Shown here piece by piece: positions 1-7,745 of a stretch of 35,159 bases of DNA. How positions within the stretch are numbered: position 1 is the stretch's first letter; each line of letters opens with the position of its first letter. This DNA is from Acidimicrobiia bacterium (GTDB lineage Bacteria; Actinomycetota; Acidimicrobiia; Acidimicrobiales; Bin134). Under the pieces are notes generated by a model. The model had not been told where the DNA came from. It made no database searches and saw nothing but the letters and a program-made list of their open reading frames with translations. A program made the translations under genes and the position numbers. The stretch spans positions 1-35,159 of the forward strand of contig JAJEDQ010000100.1 of the NCBI GenBank assembly GCA_022821445.1. Direction: 5' to 3'.

Positions 1-449
1 CCGGTGGGCTCGGGCACGCTGAGGTTGAAATAGGGGCCGGCCACCGGGTTGGCCCCGCCCAGCACGGTGGCAAACTTGTCGGCCCAGCCCGCGTACCACA
101 CCCAGCGGTCGATGGCCGCGGCGGTCTCGTCGGCCGCAGCCACCTCGGTACAACCGTCAACCGCCCGGAGCACCTCGGCGCTGAACTCGTCTCGGCGGGA
201 TTCCATCACCTCGGCCACCCGATACAGGATCTGGCCCCGGTTGTAGGCCGTTCGTCCGGCCCAGCCCGCCTGGGCCGACCGGGCTGCGGCCACCGCGTCA
301 CGAACGTCTTTGCGGGACCCCTGAACCGCGTGGGCCAAGAGCTGGCCCCCAGCCCCGACTACTGGATATGACCGGCCCGACTCGGAGCGCTCGAATGCCC
401 CGCCGATGAACTGCTTGTAGGTCTTGTTGACCGCCAGTCGATCACTCAT
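1..449 (-). CDS. Aldehyde dehydrogenase, N-terminal part (cut by window edge)
   Basis: The first 149 residues of an NAD(P)-dependent aldehyde dehydrogenase; the gene continues beyond the left edge, so the catalytic Cys and Glu are not visible. The reading starts MSDRLAVNKTYKQFIGGAF and contains the family's N-terminal strand (QFIGGAF), the helix in which the chain is set out (AVAAARSAQAGWAGRTAYNRGQ) in shortened form, and WVWYAGWADKF, which matches FFHYAGWADKL of the upstream paralogue. The ATG at 449 overlaps the TGA of a 12-residue mini-frame (ATGA), which in turn overlaps the end of the first dehydrogenase, so the two are very likely cotranscribed with deoC. Family is secure; substrate is unknown, acetaldehyde from the DeoC reaction being the contextual guess. 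Confidence 0.9.
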   Translation of the reverse strand, partial: MSDRLAVNKTYKQFIGGAFERSESGRSYPVVGAGGQLLAHAVQGSRKDVRDAVAAARSAQAGWAGRTAYNRGQILYRVAEVMESRRDEFSAEVLRAVDGCTEVAAADETAAAIDRWVWYAGWADKFATVLGGANPVAGPYFNLSVPEPT

Positions 450-484
450 GCAACCAACTCCACGGGTGAGAACAGCCTGCTCAT
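446..484 (-). repeat. 12-codon mini-frame between the two dehydrogenase genes, repeating the upstream gene's 3' end
   Basis: The frame reads MSRLFSPVELVA and is joined by ATGA overlaps to the stop of the upstream dehydrogenase and to the start of the downstream one. Its last 20 bases match the last codons of the upstream gene (VELVP then stop) at 16 of 20 positions, with an offset of 35 nt. It looks like the fused start and end of a deleted third dehydrogenase copy, or a slippage duplication. It could also act as a translational relay. No protein function is proposed. Confidence 0.6.
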
Positions 485-1938
485 GGCACTAACTCCACAT
501 AGGGCAGGAGACCGGCCCGGCCTCCCTCGCGGCCGTAGCCGCTCTCCCGGTAGCCGCCGAAGGGGCTGGCCGGGTCGAACCGGTTGAAGGTGTTGGCCCA
601 CACCACGCCGGCCTGCATCCGATCGGCCATCCACAAGATGCGAGACCCCTTCTCAGTCCAGATGCCGGCCGACAGCCCATAGGGCGTGTTGTTGGCCTTG
701 TCCACCGCCTCCTCGGCGGTGCGGAAAGTGAGCACCGACAGCACCGGCCCGAAGATCTCCTCCTGGGCTATGCGGTGGGCGGTGGACACATTGGTGAACA
801 GCGCCGGAGCGTGGAAGAAGCCGCGCTCGGGCAGCACGCACTCCGGCGTGTACAGCTCCGCCCCCTCGGCCACCCCCGAGGCCACCAGCTCTTGGATGCG
901 GTTGAGTTGGGCTTGGGAGTTGATCGCCCCGATGTCGGTGTTCTTGTCCAGCGGATCACCCACCCGCAAGGTGTCCATTCGCCGCTGGAGCTTGCCCACC
1001 ACGGTGTCGGCCACCGTCTCCTGCACCAGCAGGCGCGATCCGGCGCAGCACACCTGGCCGCCGTTGAAGTAGATGCCGTTGACGATGCCCTCGGTCACCT
1101 GGTCGAGGGCGGCGTCGTCGAACACGATGTTGGCCGCCTTGCCCCCCAGCTCCAAAGTGAGGCGCTTGCCGGTCCCCGCCATCTCGGCGGCAATGGCCCG
1201 GCCCACCTCGGTAGAGCCAGTGAACGCCACCTTGTCCACTCCGGGGTGGGCCACCAGCGCGGCCCCGGCGGCGTCGTCTCCGGTGATGATGTTGACCACG
1301 CCGGGGGGAAGCCCGGCGTCACGCAGTACCTCGGCCAGCAGCAAAGCGGTCAGCGGAGTGGTGGGCGCCGGCTTGAGAACCGCGGTGTTCCCACAGGCCA
1401 GCGCAGGGGCCAGCTTCCAAGCCGCCATCAGCAGGGGGAAGTTCCACGGGATTACCTGGGCAGCCACTCCCAGGGGTGCGGCCCGGCGGCCGCTGAAGGC
1501 GTAGTCGAGCTTGTCGGCCCAACCGGCGTAGTGGAAGAAGTGGGCCGCGGCCAGCGGGATGTCGAGATCGCGGGACTCCCGGATGGGCTTGCCCCCGTCC
1601 ATCGTCTCCAGCACGGCGAACTCCCGAGCCCGTTCCTGCAACAGCCGGGCCACCCGGTACAGGTACTTGGCCCGATCCGCACCGGGCAGATCACGCCATC
1701 CCCCTTCCCAGGCGGTACGGGCCGCGGCCACGGCCCGGTCCACGTCGGCGGCATCGGCCACGCTGACTTCGGCCAACGCCTCCCCGGTGGCGGGGTTGAC
1801 GGTGGGGGCGAGCCGACCGGCAGCCGGCTCCACCATCTCGCCCCCCACGAACAGGCCGTACTGCGAGGCCAAGCGCACCGGGGCGGTGGATTCGGGGGCA
1901 GATGCATACTCGAGGTCGAAATCGCCTACCGGCGCCAC
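481..1938 (-). CDS. Aldehyde dehydrogenase
   Basis: An NAD(P)-dependent aldehyde dehydrogenase of about 485 residues, the normal family length. Visible landmarks in order: IPWNFPLLMAAWKLAPAL (catalytic Asn and substrate channel), AVLKPAPTTP (cofactor Lys), FTGSTEVGR (Rossmann turn), LELGGK (general-base Glu), GGQVCCAGSR (nucleophilic Cys) and EEIFGPVLSV (nicotinamide-ribose contact). Starts further upstream would run into deoC. The GTG at 1938 has AGGA six bases before it and lies 22 bases after the deoC stop, so I chose it; a TTG at 1968 is an alternative. Being between deoC and a second dehydrogenase suggests oxidation of acetaldehyde released from deoxyribose 5-phosphate. Function within the family is inferred. 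Confidence 0.93.
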   Translation of the reverse strand: MAPVGDFDLEYASAPESTAPVRLASQYGLFVGGEMVEPAAGRLAPTVNPATGEALAEVSVADAADVDRAVAAARTAWEGGWRDLPGADRAKYLYRVARLLQERAREFAVLETMDGGKPIRESRDLDIPLAAAHFFHYAGWADKLDYAFSGRRAAPLGVAAQVIPWNFPLLMAAWKLAPALACGNTAVLKPAPTTPLTALLLAEVLRDAGLPPGVVNIITGDDAAGAALVAHPGVDKVAFTGSTEVGRAIAAEMAGTGKRLTLELGGKAANIVFDDAALDQVTEGIVNGIYFNGGQVCCAGSRLLVQETVADTVVGKLQRRMDTLRVGDPLDKNTDIGAINSQAQLNRIQELVASGVAEGAELYTPECVLPERGFFHAPALFTNVSTAHRIAQEEIFGPVLSVLTFRTAEEAVDKANNTPYGLSAGIWTEKGSRILWMADRMQAGVVWANTFNRFDPASPFGGYRESGYGREGGRAGLLPYVELVP

Positions 1939-1960
1939 CTCGTGTCCTGGAGACGAGCGG

Positions 1961-2944
1961 TCAGTCAACGCTGTAGTCCTCCCGCCGCTGATAGCGGCCG
2001 TCGCGGAGTTTGGCCCGCTGCATGAGCACATCGTTGAGCAGGCTGGAGGCGCCCAAGCGAAAGCGCTCTGGGGTCAGCCACCCCGGTCCCAATGTCTCGC
2101 CCACAATCACCAGGTAGTGCCAGGCCTGCTTGGCGGTTCGGATTCCCCCGGCCAGCTTGAGGCCCACGGGCCGCCCGGTTTGCTCGGCCATGTCCCGGAT
2201 GGCCTCGGCCATGCACAGGGCGACAGCCGGGGTGGCCGAGGTGCCGATCTTGCCGGTGGAGGTCTTGATGAAGTCGGCCCCCGCCACCATGGCCAGCATC
2301 GACGCCCGCCTGATCTGGTCGTACGACCCCAGCTCGCCGGTCTCCAAAATCACCTTCAGATGGGCCGACCCGCAGGCCTGCTTGGCCCCGGCGATTTCGT
2401 CATAGGCCTTTTGGTACCGCCCGGACAGAAATGCCGAACGGTTCAGCACGATGTCCACCTCGTCGGCCCCCGCGGCCGCCGCCCAGGCGACCTCGGCCAG
2501 CCGAGCTTCCAGAGGGGCCAGTCCGGCCGGGAATCCTCCGGCCACGCTGGCCACCGCCACTGCACTGTCGGCCAGCGCCTCGGCGGCCACCGGCACCAAT
2601 TCGGGATATACGCACACCGCAGCCACGGAGGGTACTGACCAGTCGGCCGCGTCGGGATGACGGGCCCGGGTACACAGGGCCTCAACCCGCTCCGGCGTAT
2701 CAGCACCCTCGAGGGTGGTGAGGTCCATCACCCGGATGGCCAAGTCGAGCGCCGCTGCTTTGGAGGATGTTTTGATCGAACGGGTACACAGCGCGGCAGC
2801 CCGTTGCTCCAGCCCCACCGCGTCCACCGGGGTGATGCGCACTCCGGCCACGGCATCGGCGGCCCCTGTCGGGGTCTCGATGGCGAGCAGATCGGTCACC
2901 CGCCCAAGGATAGGGCGGGAGTTCGACAACCAGTCACCCGTCAT
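1961..2944 (-). CDS. deoC: Deoxyribose-phosphate aldolase
   Basis: Class I aldolase that splits 2-deoxyribose 5-phosphate into glyceraldehyde 3-phosphate and acetaldehyde in nucleoside catabolism. The long form (about 327 residues, like the animal enzyme) is seen. Key sites: VCVYPEL (conserved Cys-Tyr-Pro), ADEVDIVLN (catalytic Asp), LKVILETGEL, DFIKTSTGK (Schiff-base Lys) and VGLKLAGGIR (proton-relay Lys). The ATG at 2944 follows a weak TTAGG site; a GTG at 2899 would leave more room for a promoter, since the gap to the divergent upp is only 19 bp and the two ribosome sites overlap on opposite strands. It heads a likely operon with the two dehydrogenases. Confidence 0.95.
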   Translation of the reverse strand: MTGDWLSNSRPILGRVTDLLAIETPTGAADAVAGVRITPVDAVGLEQRAAALCTRSIKTSSKAAALDLAIRVMDLTTLEGADTPERVEALCTRARHPDAADWSVPSVAAVCVYPELVPVAAEALADSAVAVASVAGGFPAGLAPLEARLAEVAWAAAAGADEVDIVLNRSAFLSGRYQKAYDEIAGAKQACGSAHLKVILETGELGSYDQIRRASMLAMVAGADFIKTSTGKIGTSATPAVALCMAEAIRDMAEQTGRPVGLKLAGGIRTAKQAWHYLVIVGETLGPGWLTPERFRLGASSLLNDVLMQRAKLRDGRYQRREDYSVD

Positions 2945-2963
2945 CAATGCCTAAGGTGAGGCT

Positions 2964-3587
2964 ATGGAGGTTTCGGTTGTCGATCACCCGCTGGCGCAGG
3001 CCCGCCTGACCGCCCTGCGCGGGGCCGACACCCCTTCACCGGAGTTCCGGCGGGCCCTAGATGGGCTGAGCGGGCTGTTGGTCTACGAAGCCCTGCGGGA
3101 TCTTCCTGCCGCCGTGGTCAGAGTCGACACGCCGCTGGCGCCGACATCTGGAGTCCGAATCGACGAGCCCCCACTGCTGGTGCCGGTGCTGCGAGCAGGG
3201 CTGGGAATGCTCGACGCCGCTCGCAGGCTGTTGCCGGGGGCGGCCGTGGGCTTTCTGGGCGTGCGCCGCAACGAGGAGACGTTCCAGCCCGAGCCCTATC
3301 TCAACACTGTGCCCGACGATCTCCGCGGTCAGGCCGTGCTGGTGTTGGAGCCGATGCTGGCCACCGGAGGGTCGCTGGCCTACGTGTGCGGGCGGATGGC
3401 AGCCGCCGGCGCCGGACAGATCACCGCAGTGTGCGTGCTGGCCGCCCCTGAGGGGGTGAAGGCACTAGAAGCCGCCGCCCCTAGCGTGCGGCTGTACACC
3501 GCAGCGGTAGACGAGGGACTCAACGACCGGGCCTACATCGTGCCCGGCTTGGGAGACGCGGGCGACCGCCAGTTCGGAGAGCTCTGA
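2964..3587 (+). CDS. upp: Uracil phosphoribosyltransferase
   Basis: Converts uracil and PRPP to UMP for pyrimidine salvage; cytosolic. The 207-residue length is standard. The sequence shows [11 protein letters not shown] (family-specific loop), [11 protein letters not shown] (PRPP-binding loop, with Glu for the usual first Asp), and the C-terminal uracil-binding stretch [19 protein letters not shown] lies seven bases before the ATG. It is divergent from deoC, so the two halves of nucleoside salvage share one very short control region. The final 18 bases, including the stop codon, are repeated 37 nt downstream. Confidence 0.96.
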   Translation: MEVSVVDHPLAQARLTALRGADTPSPEFRRALDGLSGLLVYEALRDLPAAVVRVDTPLAPTSGVRIDEPPLLVPVLRAGLGMLDAARRLLPGAAVGFLGVRRNEETFQPEPYLNTVPDDLRGQAVLVLEPMLATGGSLAYVCGRMAAAGAGQITAVCVLAAPEGVKALEAAAPSVRLYTAAVDEGLNDRAYIVPGLGDAGDRQFGEL

Positions 3588-3629
3588 TACATCGCGCGGA
3601 AAAGAACAGTTCGGAGAACTCTGAACTGT
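3570..3629. repeat. Duplicated 3' end of upp, forming a hairpin
   Basis: The last 18 bases of upp (3570-3587, coding QFGEL and stop) recur at 3607-3624 with one mismatch, 37 nt away and in another frame. Within and next to the second copy, ACAGTTC (3606-3612) pairs with GAACTGT (3623-3629) around a 10-base loop. There is no T run, so a factor-independent terminator is doubtful, though the hairpin sits where a terminator between the convergent upp and the next gene would be expected. Confidence 0.6.
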
Positions 3630-3645
3630 CCCGCTGAGGGAAAGA

Positions 3646-4065
3646 TCAGCCGGGGCCGCCGAGGTCGGTGTCGTAGGCGCTGTACACCACGTCGACGGCG
3701 TGGTGATTGAGCTGGTCCACCTTGTGGACGATGTCGGCCATCGACCGCTCCAGAGTGGAGTCGGGCTTTTGGGTGTGCAGTCGGTGGATCTGCTGCTCCA
3801 CTGAGGCCTGGAGCTGAACCTGCTCGGTGCGGATCTTTTTCACTTGGGGCACCAGCCGAGGGGCCAGCTCGATGCAGTCGTCGAACAGCCCAAGGTCGCA
3901 GTCCGAACAGAATCCGGTTAGCGCCCGACTGAGTTCTCCGAGTTGGTCCTCTAGGCGCTGCACCCACTCGTCGAGATTGTCGGCGGGCATGCCCTCGGAC
4001 AAGAGCGCTTGCAGGCCAACTCCAGCCCGGTTGAGCTCAATGCGCCAGTCTTTGTTTTCCCCCAT
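3646..4065 (-). CDS. Small helical protein of unknown function with a cysteine cluster
   Basis: A 139-residue protein that I do not recognise. It is predicted mostly helical and charged, with a likely coiled coil through QVKKIRTEQVQLQASVEQQ and a compact cysteine group FCSDCDLGLFDDC near residue 55 that could bind metal. No signal peptide or membrane segment is seen. The ATG at 4065 has AGGAG at the right distance (GAGGAGATCGCC before ATG), which excludes the 25-residue upstream extension. It converges on upp. Two 12-base direct repeats lie 40-86 bases upstream of its start. Confidence 0.75.
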   Translation of the reverse strand: MGENKDWRIELNRAGVGLQALLSEGMPADNLDEWVQRLEDQLGELSRALTGFCSDCDLGLFDDCIELAPRLVPQVKKIRTEQVQLQASVEQQIHRLHTQKPDSTLERSMADIVHKVDQLNHHAVDVVYSAYDTDLGGPG

Positions 4066-4104
4066 GGCGATCTCCTCGTCATCATGTGGGAACGACCACG
4101 CTGT

Positions 4105-4151
4105 CGCTCTTGCGTTTTCATTGCGTGCGATACTGCGCACGCTCTTGCGTT
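4105..4151. repeat. Pair of 12-bp direct repeats, 35 nt apart, in a promoter region
   Basis: CGCTCTTGCGTT occurs identically at 4105-4116 and 4140-4151 in the 162-bp spacer between the small helical protein (start 4065) and the end of the deacylase gene (4228). Since both neighbours are on the minus strand, this is the only place for a promoter of the small protein. The pair may be an operator or the edge of a 35-bp tandem duplication. Confidence 0.7.
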
Positions 4152-4227
4152 CAACCGCAGCTTAGGCCCACTCCCCTGGAGCGCGCCAGAGCACTTTGGC
4201 GAATTCTTCGGAAACGCCTGGTTGTGC

Positions 4228-5895
4228 CTAGCGAGCAGAGGGGCGCAGGATCTCGCCGGGGTGGGCGCCTACGCCACTCTCGTCAACCTCGCCGTCGCGG
4301 CGAATGGGGATGCCGTTCACCAGCACATGGGTGATTCCCACGGAGGCATCCGCGGTGAGCCGCTCGGCGTTGGCGGGGAAGTCCCGAACCCGCCGCAGCG
4401 GCCCGGGCGCCACCGTGTCGGGGTCGAACACCACCACGTCGGCATAGGCCCCCTCCCGCAGATAGCCCCGGTCCACCAGATTGAACAAGTCGGCCTGCAC
4501 TGCGGAGAGCTTCCTTACCGCCTTCTCCATGGGCATGAGCTCGCGGTCGCGCACCCAATTGCCCAAGAAGTCGGTGGCCTGGGGGGCATCGCACAGTTGG
4601 CCCACGTGGGCGCCGGCGTCGGACAGTCCCAGCGTGCAGCCGTCCTGCTGCAACAGCATGGCCACCCCCTCGGGGTCGTCGTTGGCGATGATGCAGCTGA
4701 TCCGAGTGGCCAGGTCGTCGGATACCGCGGTGTCGAGAAGCACGTCGAGGGGGCGCACTCCCAATTCTTCGGCCACGTCGGTGAGCCGTCGCCCGACCAG
4801 TTCCGGGCGAGAAGCCGTCTCAGCGATCTGGAAGGTCTCCCACCGGGGAACCATGGCCTTCTGGTGTTTGAAGGCCTCCGCCGTCCGGTTGCGCCAGTCC
4901 TCATCGTCGTAGGCCTTGAGCCGGGCGTCGTGGTCCTCGCTCATCAGCGCGGCGAACTCGGGGTTCACGTTGAGGGTGAACGGATCGGTCATCACCATCT
5001 GGAAGGTGAGCGGGCGAGGAGTGACCTGGGGCCACACCTGAATTCCCTTTTCCCACGCCTCCCGGTTCTTGGCCGCGCTCTTCTCGTGGTTCCCATTGGG
5101 GAAGGTCAGAAGGGCGCCGTACGTGAACGGCACGCCCACCTGGGGCTGTAACGCGTACATGTCGTCGATGCCCACCTGCTCGCCGGGGGCAATCGAAACC
5201 ACGCCCCGGCGCTTTTGGCCGAGCACGCCGATGAGCGCTTGGAACTCGCCCCGGGTGGCGAATCGACTGGGGATGGGCAGTCCGTCGGCCCCTCGGTGGG
5301 TCATGGCAAAGCTGGTGGCCAGCCCGGCCGCCCCGGCGTCGATGGCCTCCGCCACCACCTCCACCATGCGGGCCACTTCCTCATCGGTTGACGCCCGCTG
5401 GTAGGCCTCGTCGCCCACCACGAACAGCCGCAAAGCGGTGTGGCCGATGTAAGCCCCGAAGTTGAGGGCGATGCCCCGGCGAGAGATGGAGTCCAGATAC
5501 TCAGGGAACGTCTCGAAGTCCCAGGGGATGCCCTCGGCCAGGCTGTCCACGTTCATATCCTCGACGTTCTCGAGGGTGCGGGCGATGAGGTCCTGATGGC
5601 GGGACCGGGTGGGGGCGATGGAGAAGCCGCAGTTGCCCGCGATCACCGAGGTCACCCCGTGGTAGCACGACGGGCTGAGCGCCGGATCCCAGAACACCTG
5701 GGCGTCGTAATGGGTGTGGATGTCGATGAAGCCGGGGGCCACCACCTGGCCGCTGGCATCCAACTCCACCTTGCCCGACAGCCCCGAACCGATCTCGCTG
5801 ATGCGGTCCCCGATGATGGCTACATCGGCCTCCCGTCCTGGCTCTCCTGAGCCGTCCACCACAGTTCCCCCGCGAATTACAACGTCTGCACTCAT
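4228..5895 (-). CDS. N-acyl-D-amino-acid deacylase family amidohydrolase
   Basis: A 555-residue metal-dependent hydrolase of the D-aminoacylase/dihydroorotase-like group, expected to remove acyl groups from N-acyl-D-amino acids or cleave a related cyclic amide. It opens with a beta-sandwich strand (ADVVIRGGTVVDGSGEPG), then GFIDIHTHYDAQVFWDP, which carries the two metal-binding His, and GVTSVIAGNCGFSIAP, typical of this group. SDAGAHVGQLCDAP near residue 450 supplies the catalytic Asp. The ATG at 5895 was chosen because the amidohydrolase fold begins there; GAGG lies a few bases upstream. Its start is five bases after the stop of the NAD-kinase-like gene, implying coupled translation. The exact substrate is not determinable from sequence. 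Confidence 0.88.
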   Translation of the reverse strand: MSADVVIRGGTVVDGSGEPGREADVAIIGDRISEIGSGLSGKVELDASGQVVAPGFIDIHTHYDAQVFWDPALSPSCYHGVTSVIAGNCGFSIAPTRSRHQDLIARTLENVEDMNVDSLAEGIPWDFETFPEYLDSISRRGIALNFGAYIGHTALRLFVVGDEAYQRASTDEEVARMVEVVAEAIDAGAAGLATSFAMTHRGADGLPIPSRFATRGEFQALIGVLGQKRRGVVSIAPGEQVGIDDMYALQPQVGVPFTYGALLTFPNGNHEKSAAKNREAWEKGIQVWPQVTPRPLTFQMVMTDPFTLNVNPEFAALMSEDHDARLKAYDDEDWRNRTAEAFKHQKAMVPRWETFQIAETASRPELVGRRLTDVAEELGVRPLDVLLDTAVSDDLATRISCIIANDDPEGVAMLLQQDGCTLGLSDAGAHVGQLCDAPQATDFLGNWVRDRELMPMEKAVRKLSAVQADLFNLVDRGYLREGAYADVVVFDPDTVAPGPLRRVRDFPANAERLTADASVGITHVLVNGIPIRRDGEVDESGVGAHPGEILRPSAR

Positions 5896-5900
5896 GCGCC

Positions 5901-6914
5901 TCAGTCTCCCACGCGGATTTCGAACTTGCCCGTCCGAGCACCGGAGAGCACCACCGAGCCCACATCGATTACCCGGGGCCCACCGCGCACGACCCGCAGC
6001 GAAGCGGTCTGGCCGGGATGCAGGCGGCGGCTGCGCTCTCCGTCGAAGGCCAGCAGACATGGCCCGGCCACATCCACGGAGACTCCGAGTTCCAGATACC
6101 GGCTTCGGGCCAAGCCAACCGACGCGAACCACCCCGGTGCCAACGCGCCCCGCACCAGCCGAGCCGGATTCTGGCTCGGTGGCATGAACTCCAGCACCAC
6201 TCCCTGTTCCTCGTCAGGGGTGCAGGGCAGCACCGTGCCCGCCAAGCCGCTGAAGCCGATGGCGGCTGGGTCAGCGCGGGTCAGTACGCCAAGCATCATG
6301 GTTTCCGGGTCGAACAGTTCCAGAGAACCCACATAGGGGTCATCCACTGCGATGGCATCGACGAGGGCCATGTCGGTTTCGGTGCCAGGGTCGCCACCGT
6401 TCACCTCCACCGCCACCACCTTGGCCCGGGACGAGTGGGTGTCAAGGTCCACAGCACCGGTAGCGATGAGTCCCGCGGCCATACCGGCCACGGTGGGCTC
6501 AACGTGGACGGGAAAGGCGTTGTTAGTACCGGTGGACACCGGAATCAGCGGGGCGTCGGGCCATCCCAGGGCCAGCGCCCGATTGGTGCCGTCGCCGCCC
6601 AAGCTGACCACCGAGCCGCACCCCGCGTCTCGCATGGCCAGAGCCGCATCCACGGAATCACGTTCGTTGTGGTGCAGGGGCAGGTTGAGAAACTCCACCT
6701 TCAGAGGCAGCTGGAGGTTCTCAGTCGCCCTGCGGGCGATGGAGAAGGGATCCCGGGTCAGCACCACCTGCTCGGCACCCGCCTCCACCGCTCCGTGAAT
6801 GAGGCGGCGGAGAATGCTGATTTTGTCCTCGATGGTGGACGAGCCGGCACTGGTGAGGAGACGCCGCACATCGCTGCCCGATCGCGGGTTTACCAGGATG
6901 CCGAAAGTGGACAC
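5901..6914 (-). CDS. ATP-NAD kinase-like (AcoX-type) protein
   Basis: A 337-residue protein of the NAD/diacylglycerol kinase superfamily, nearest by memory to the AcoX-like ATP-NAD kinases. Evidence is the N-terminal FGILVNPRSGSDVRR (nucleotide-binding strand and loop), SLGGDGTNR (the GGDGT signature), PVSTGTNNAFPV (second NAD-kinase motif) and a C-terminal beta-rich half ending in a small barrel-like strand set (PGQTASLRVVRGGPRVIDVG). The start is GTG at 6914; no clear ribosome site is seen, so a leaderless message is possible. It precedes the deacylase with a 5-base gap. A role in phosphorylating NAD or a lipid-like alcohol is family inference; the true substrate is open. Confidence 0.8.
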   Translation of the reverse strand: MSTFGILVNPRSGSDVRRLLTSAGSSTIEDKISILRRLIHGAVEAGAEQVVLTRDPFSIARRATENLQLPLKVEFLNLPLHHNERDSVDAALAMRDAGCGSVVSLGGDGTNRALALGWPDAPLIPVSTGTNNAFPVHVEPTVAGMAAGLIATGAVDLDTHSSRAKVVAVEVNGGDPGTETDMALVDAIAVDDPYVGSLELFDPETMMLGVLTRADPAAIGFSGLAGTVLPCTPDEEQGVVLEFMPPSQNPARLVRGALAPGWFASVGLARSRYLELGVSVDVAGPCLLAFDGERSRRLHPGQTASLRVVRGGPRVIDVGSVVLSGARTGKFEIRVGD

Positions 6915-7057
6915 TCTGCCATGTTGTCAGCACCCGTCCAGTGGGTGGTCATCCACAGTCCTTCGCTGTTCTCAGCACACCACGGCGATCGCTCCTTTTT
7001 AGGTTTGGGAGCGCGTTGCGTATTGTTGGGGGCCACTGGTTCAGAGGAGGTGTCGCC
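6915..7057. promoter_or_regulatory. Divergent spacer with a small hairpin and a DnaA-box-like site
   Basis: This 143-bp spacer separates two divergent genes. It holds TCATCCACA (6949-6957), one mismatch from the DnaA box, and a 6-bp stem CGCTCC (6990-6995) with GGAGCG (7008-7013) around a T-rich loop. AGAGGAGG just before 7058 is the ribosome site of the LysM gene. No convincing -35/-10 pair was found. Confidence 0.4.
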
Positions 7058-7603
7058 ATGCGCCGGGCACAATTGTTGTTGATGGTGCTGATGTTGGCCG
7101 TGTTGGGCGCGGCCTGCGGCGGTGGAGGGGGAACGACTTCGGAGGAACGCCCGCTCGGCGCAGACTCCGACGAGTTGGCCCCTCCCACCGCTCAGGTCGT
7201 CGTTCCGACTCCGCCCCCCACCCCGACGCCAACCTCAACCCCCGAGGCATTCATCTACGTGGTTCGGGGGGGTGACACGCTGGGCAGCATCGCCGACGAG
7301 TTCGGCATCACCTGGCAGGAGATCGACGCGATCAACGAGTTGGAGAACCCCAACGTCTTGAGCATCGGCCAAGAGATCGAGATTCCTCAAGACGCGCCGG
7401 TCGTTCTCAACAGCGACGGCACCGTCCGCCCCGGCGAGCGCACCCATATCGTTGTCCAAGGCGACACGCTGCTGGGGATCGCCTTCCAGTACGGAAAGAC
7501 TCTTGAGGAGATCACCGAGGCCAACAGCATCGTCGCGGCCGAACTGATCCAGATCGGCCAAGCGTTGATCATCCCCCCCGACGAGGAAGAGCCCGCTCCA
7601 TAG
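7058..7603 (+). CDS. Lipoprotein with two LysM domains
   Basis: A 181-residue exported protein expected to sit on the outer face of the membrane and bind peptidoglycan. The N-terminus has a hydrophobic signal (LLLMVLMLAVLGAACGG) with a lipobox-like LGAAC, where Gly takes the place of the more usual small-residue order. A Pro/Thr-rich spacer (PTPPPTPTPTSTP) leads to two LysM repeats, about residues 66-110 (YVVRGGDTLGSIADEFGI ... IGQEIEIP) and 129-174 (HIVVQGDTLLGIAFQYGK ... IGQALIIP). A strong AGGAGG site fixes the ATG at 7058. It carries no enzymatic domain, so it is probably a structural or targeting factor. Confidence 0.92.
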   Translation: MRRAQLLLMVLMLAVLGAACGGGGGTTSEERPLGADSDELAPPTAQVVVPTPPPTPTPTSTPEAFIYVVRGGDTLGSIADEFGITWQEIDAINELENPNVLSIGQEIEIPQDAPVVLNSDGTVRPGERTHIVVQGDTLLGIAFQYGKTLEEITEANSIVAAELIQIGQALIIPPDEEEPAP

Positions 7604-7609
7604 CGACAG

Positions 7610-7661
7610 TTATCCACAACTTGGGCCGACCACACCCTCATGACGGATATCCACAACTTGC
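7610..7661 (+). repeat. DnaA-box-like direct repeat, 38 nt apart
   Basis: TATCCACAACTTG is present at 7611-7623 and 7649-7661. The first copy is part of TTATCCACA (7610-7618), a perfect match to the classical DnaA box; the second has ATATCCACA (7648-7656), one mismatch. Similarity continues weakly beyond the 13 identical bases, which suggests a diverged 38-bp tandem duplication just after the LysM gene. Confidence 0.6.
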
Positions 7662-7745
7662 GCTAACCGCGCTTCTAGTGTGGGCCATATGGCCATTCCG
7701 GTTCGCGCCTGGTTATTTGCGCCGAGAGCGCGGCGCAAAGCCACC

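Noticed and set aside
775-2025. 416-codon open frame on the plus strand
   Set aside because: It lies opposite the well-supported dehydrogenase gene and has a low-complexity Gly/His/Arg-rich translation typical of antisense frames in GC-rich DNA.
4009-5151. 380-codon plus-strand open frame
   Set aside because: It is antisense to the deacylase and to the start of the small helical protein, with no recognisable motif.
6018-7082. 354-codon plus-strand open frame
   Set aside because: Antisense to the kinase-like gene; composition is His/Gly/Arg-rich and it would run through the LysM gene's ribosome site.
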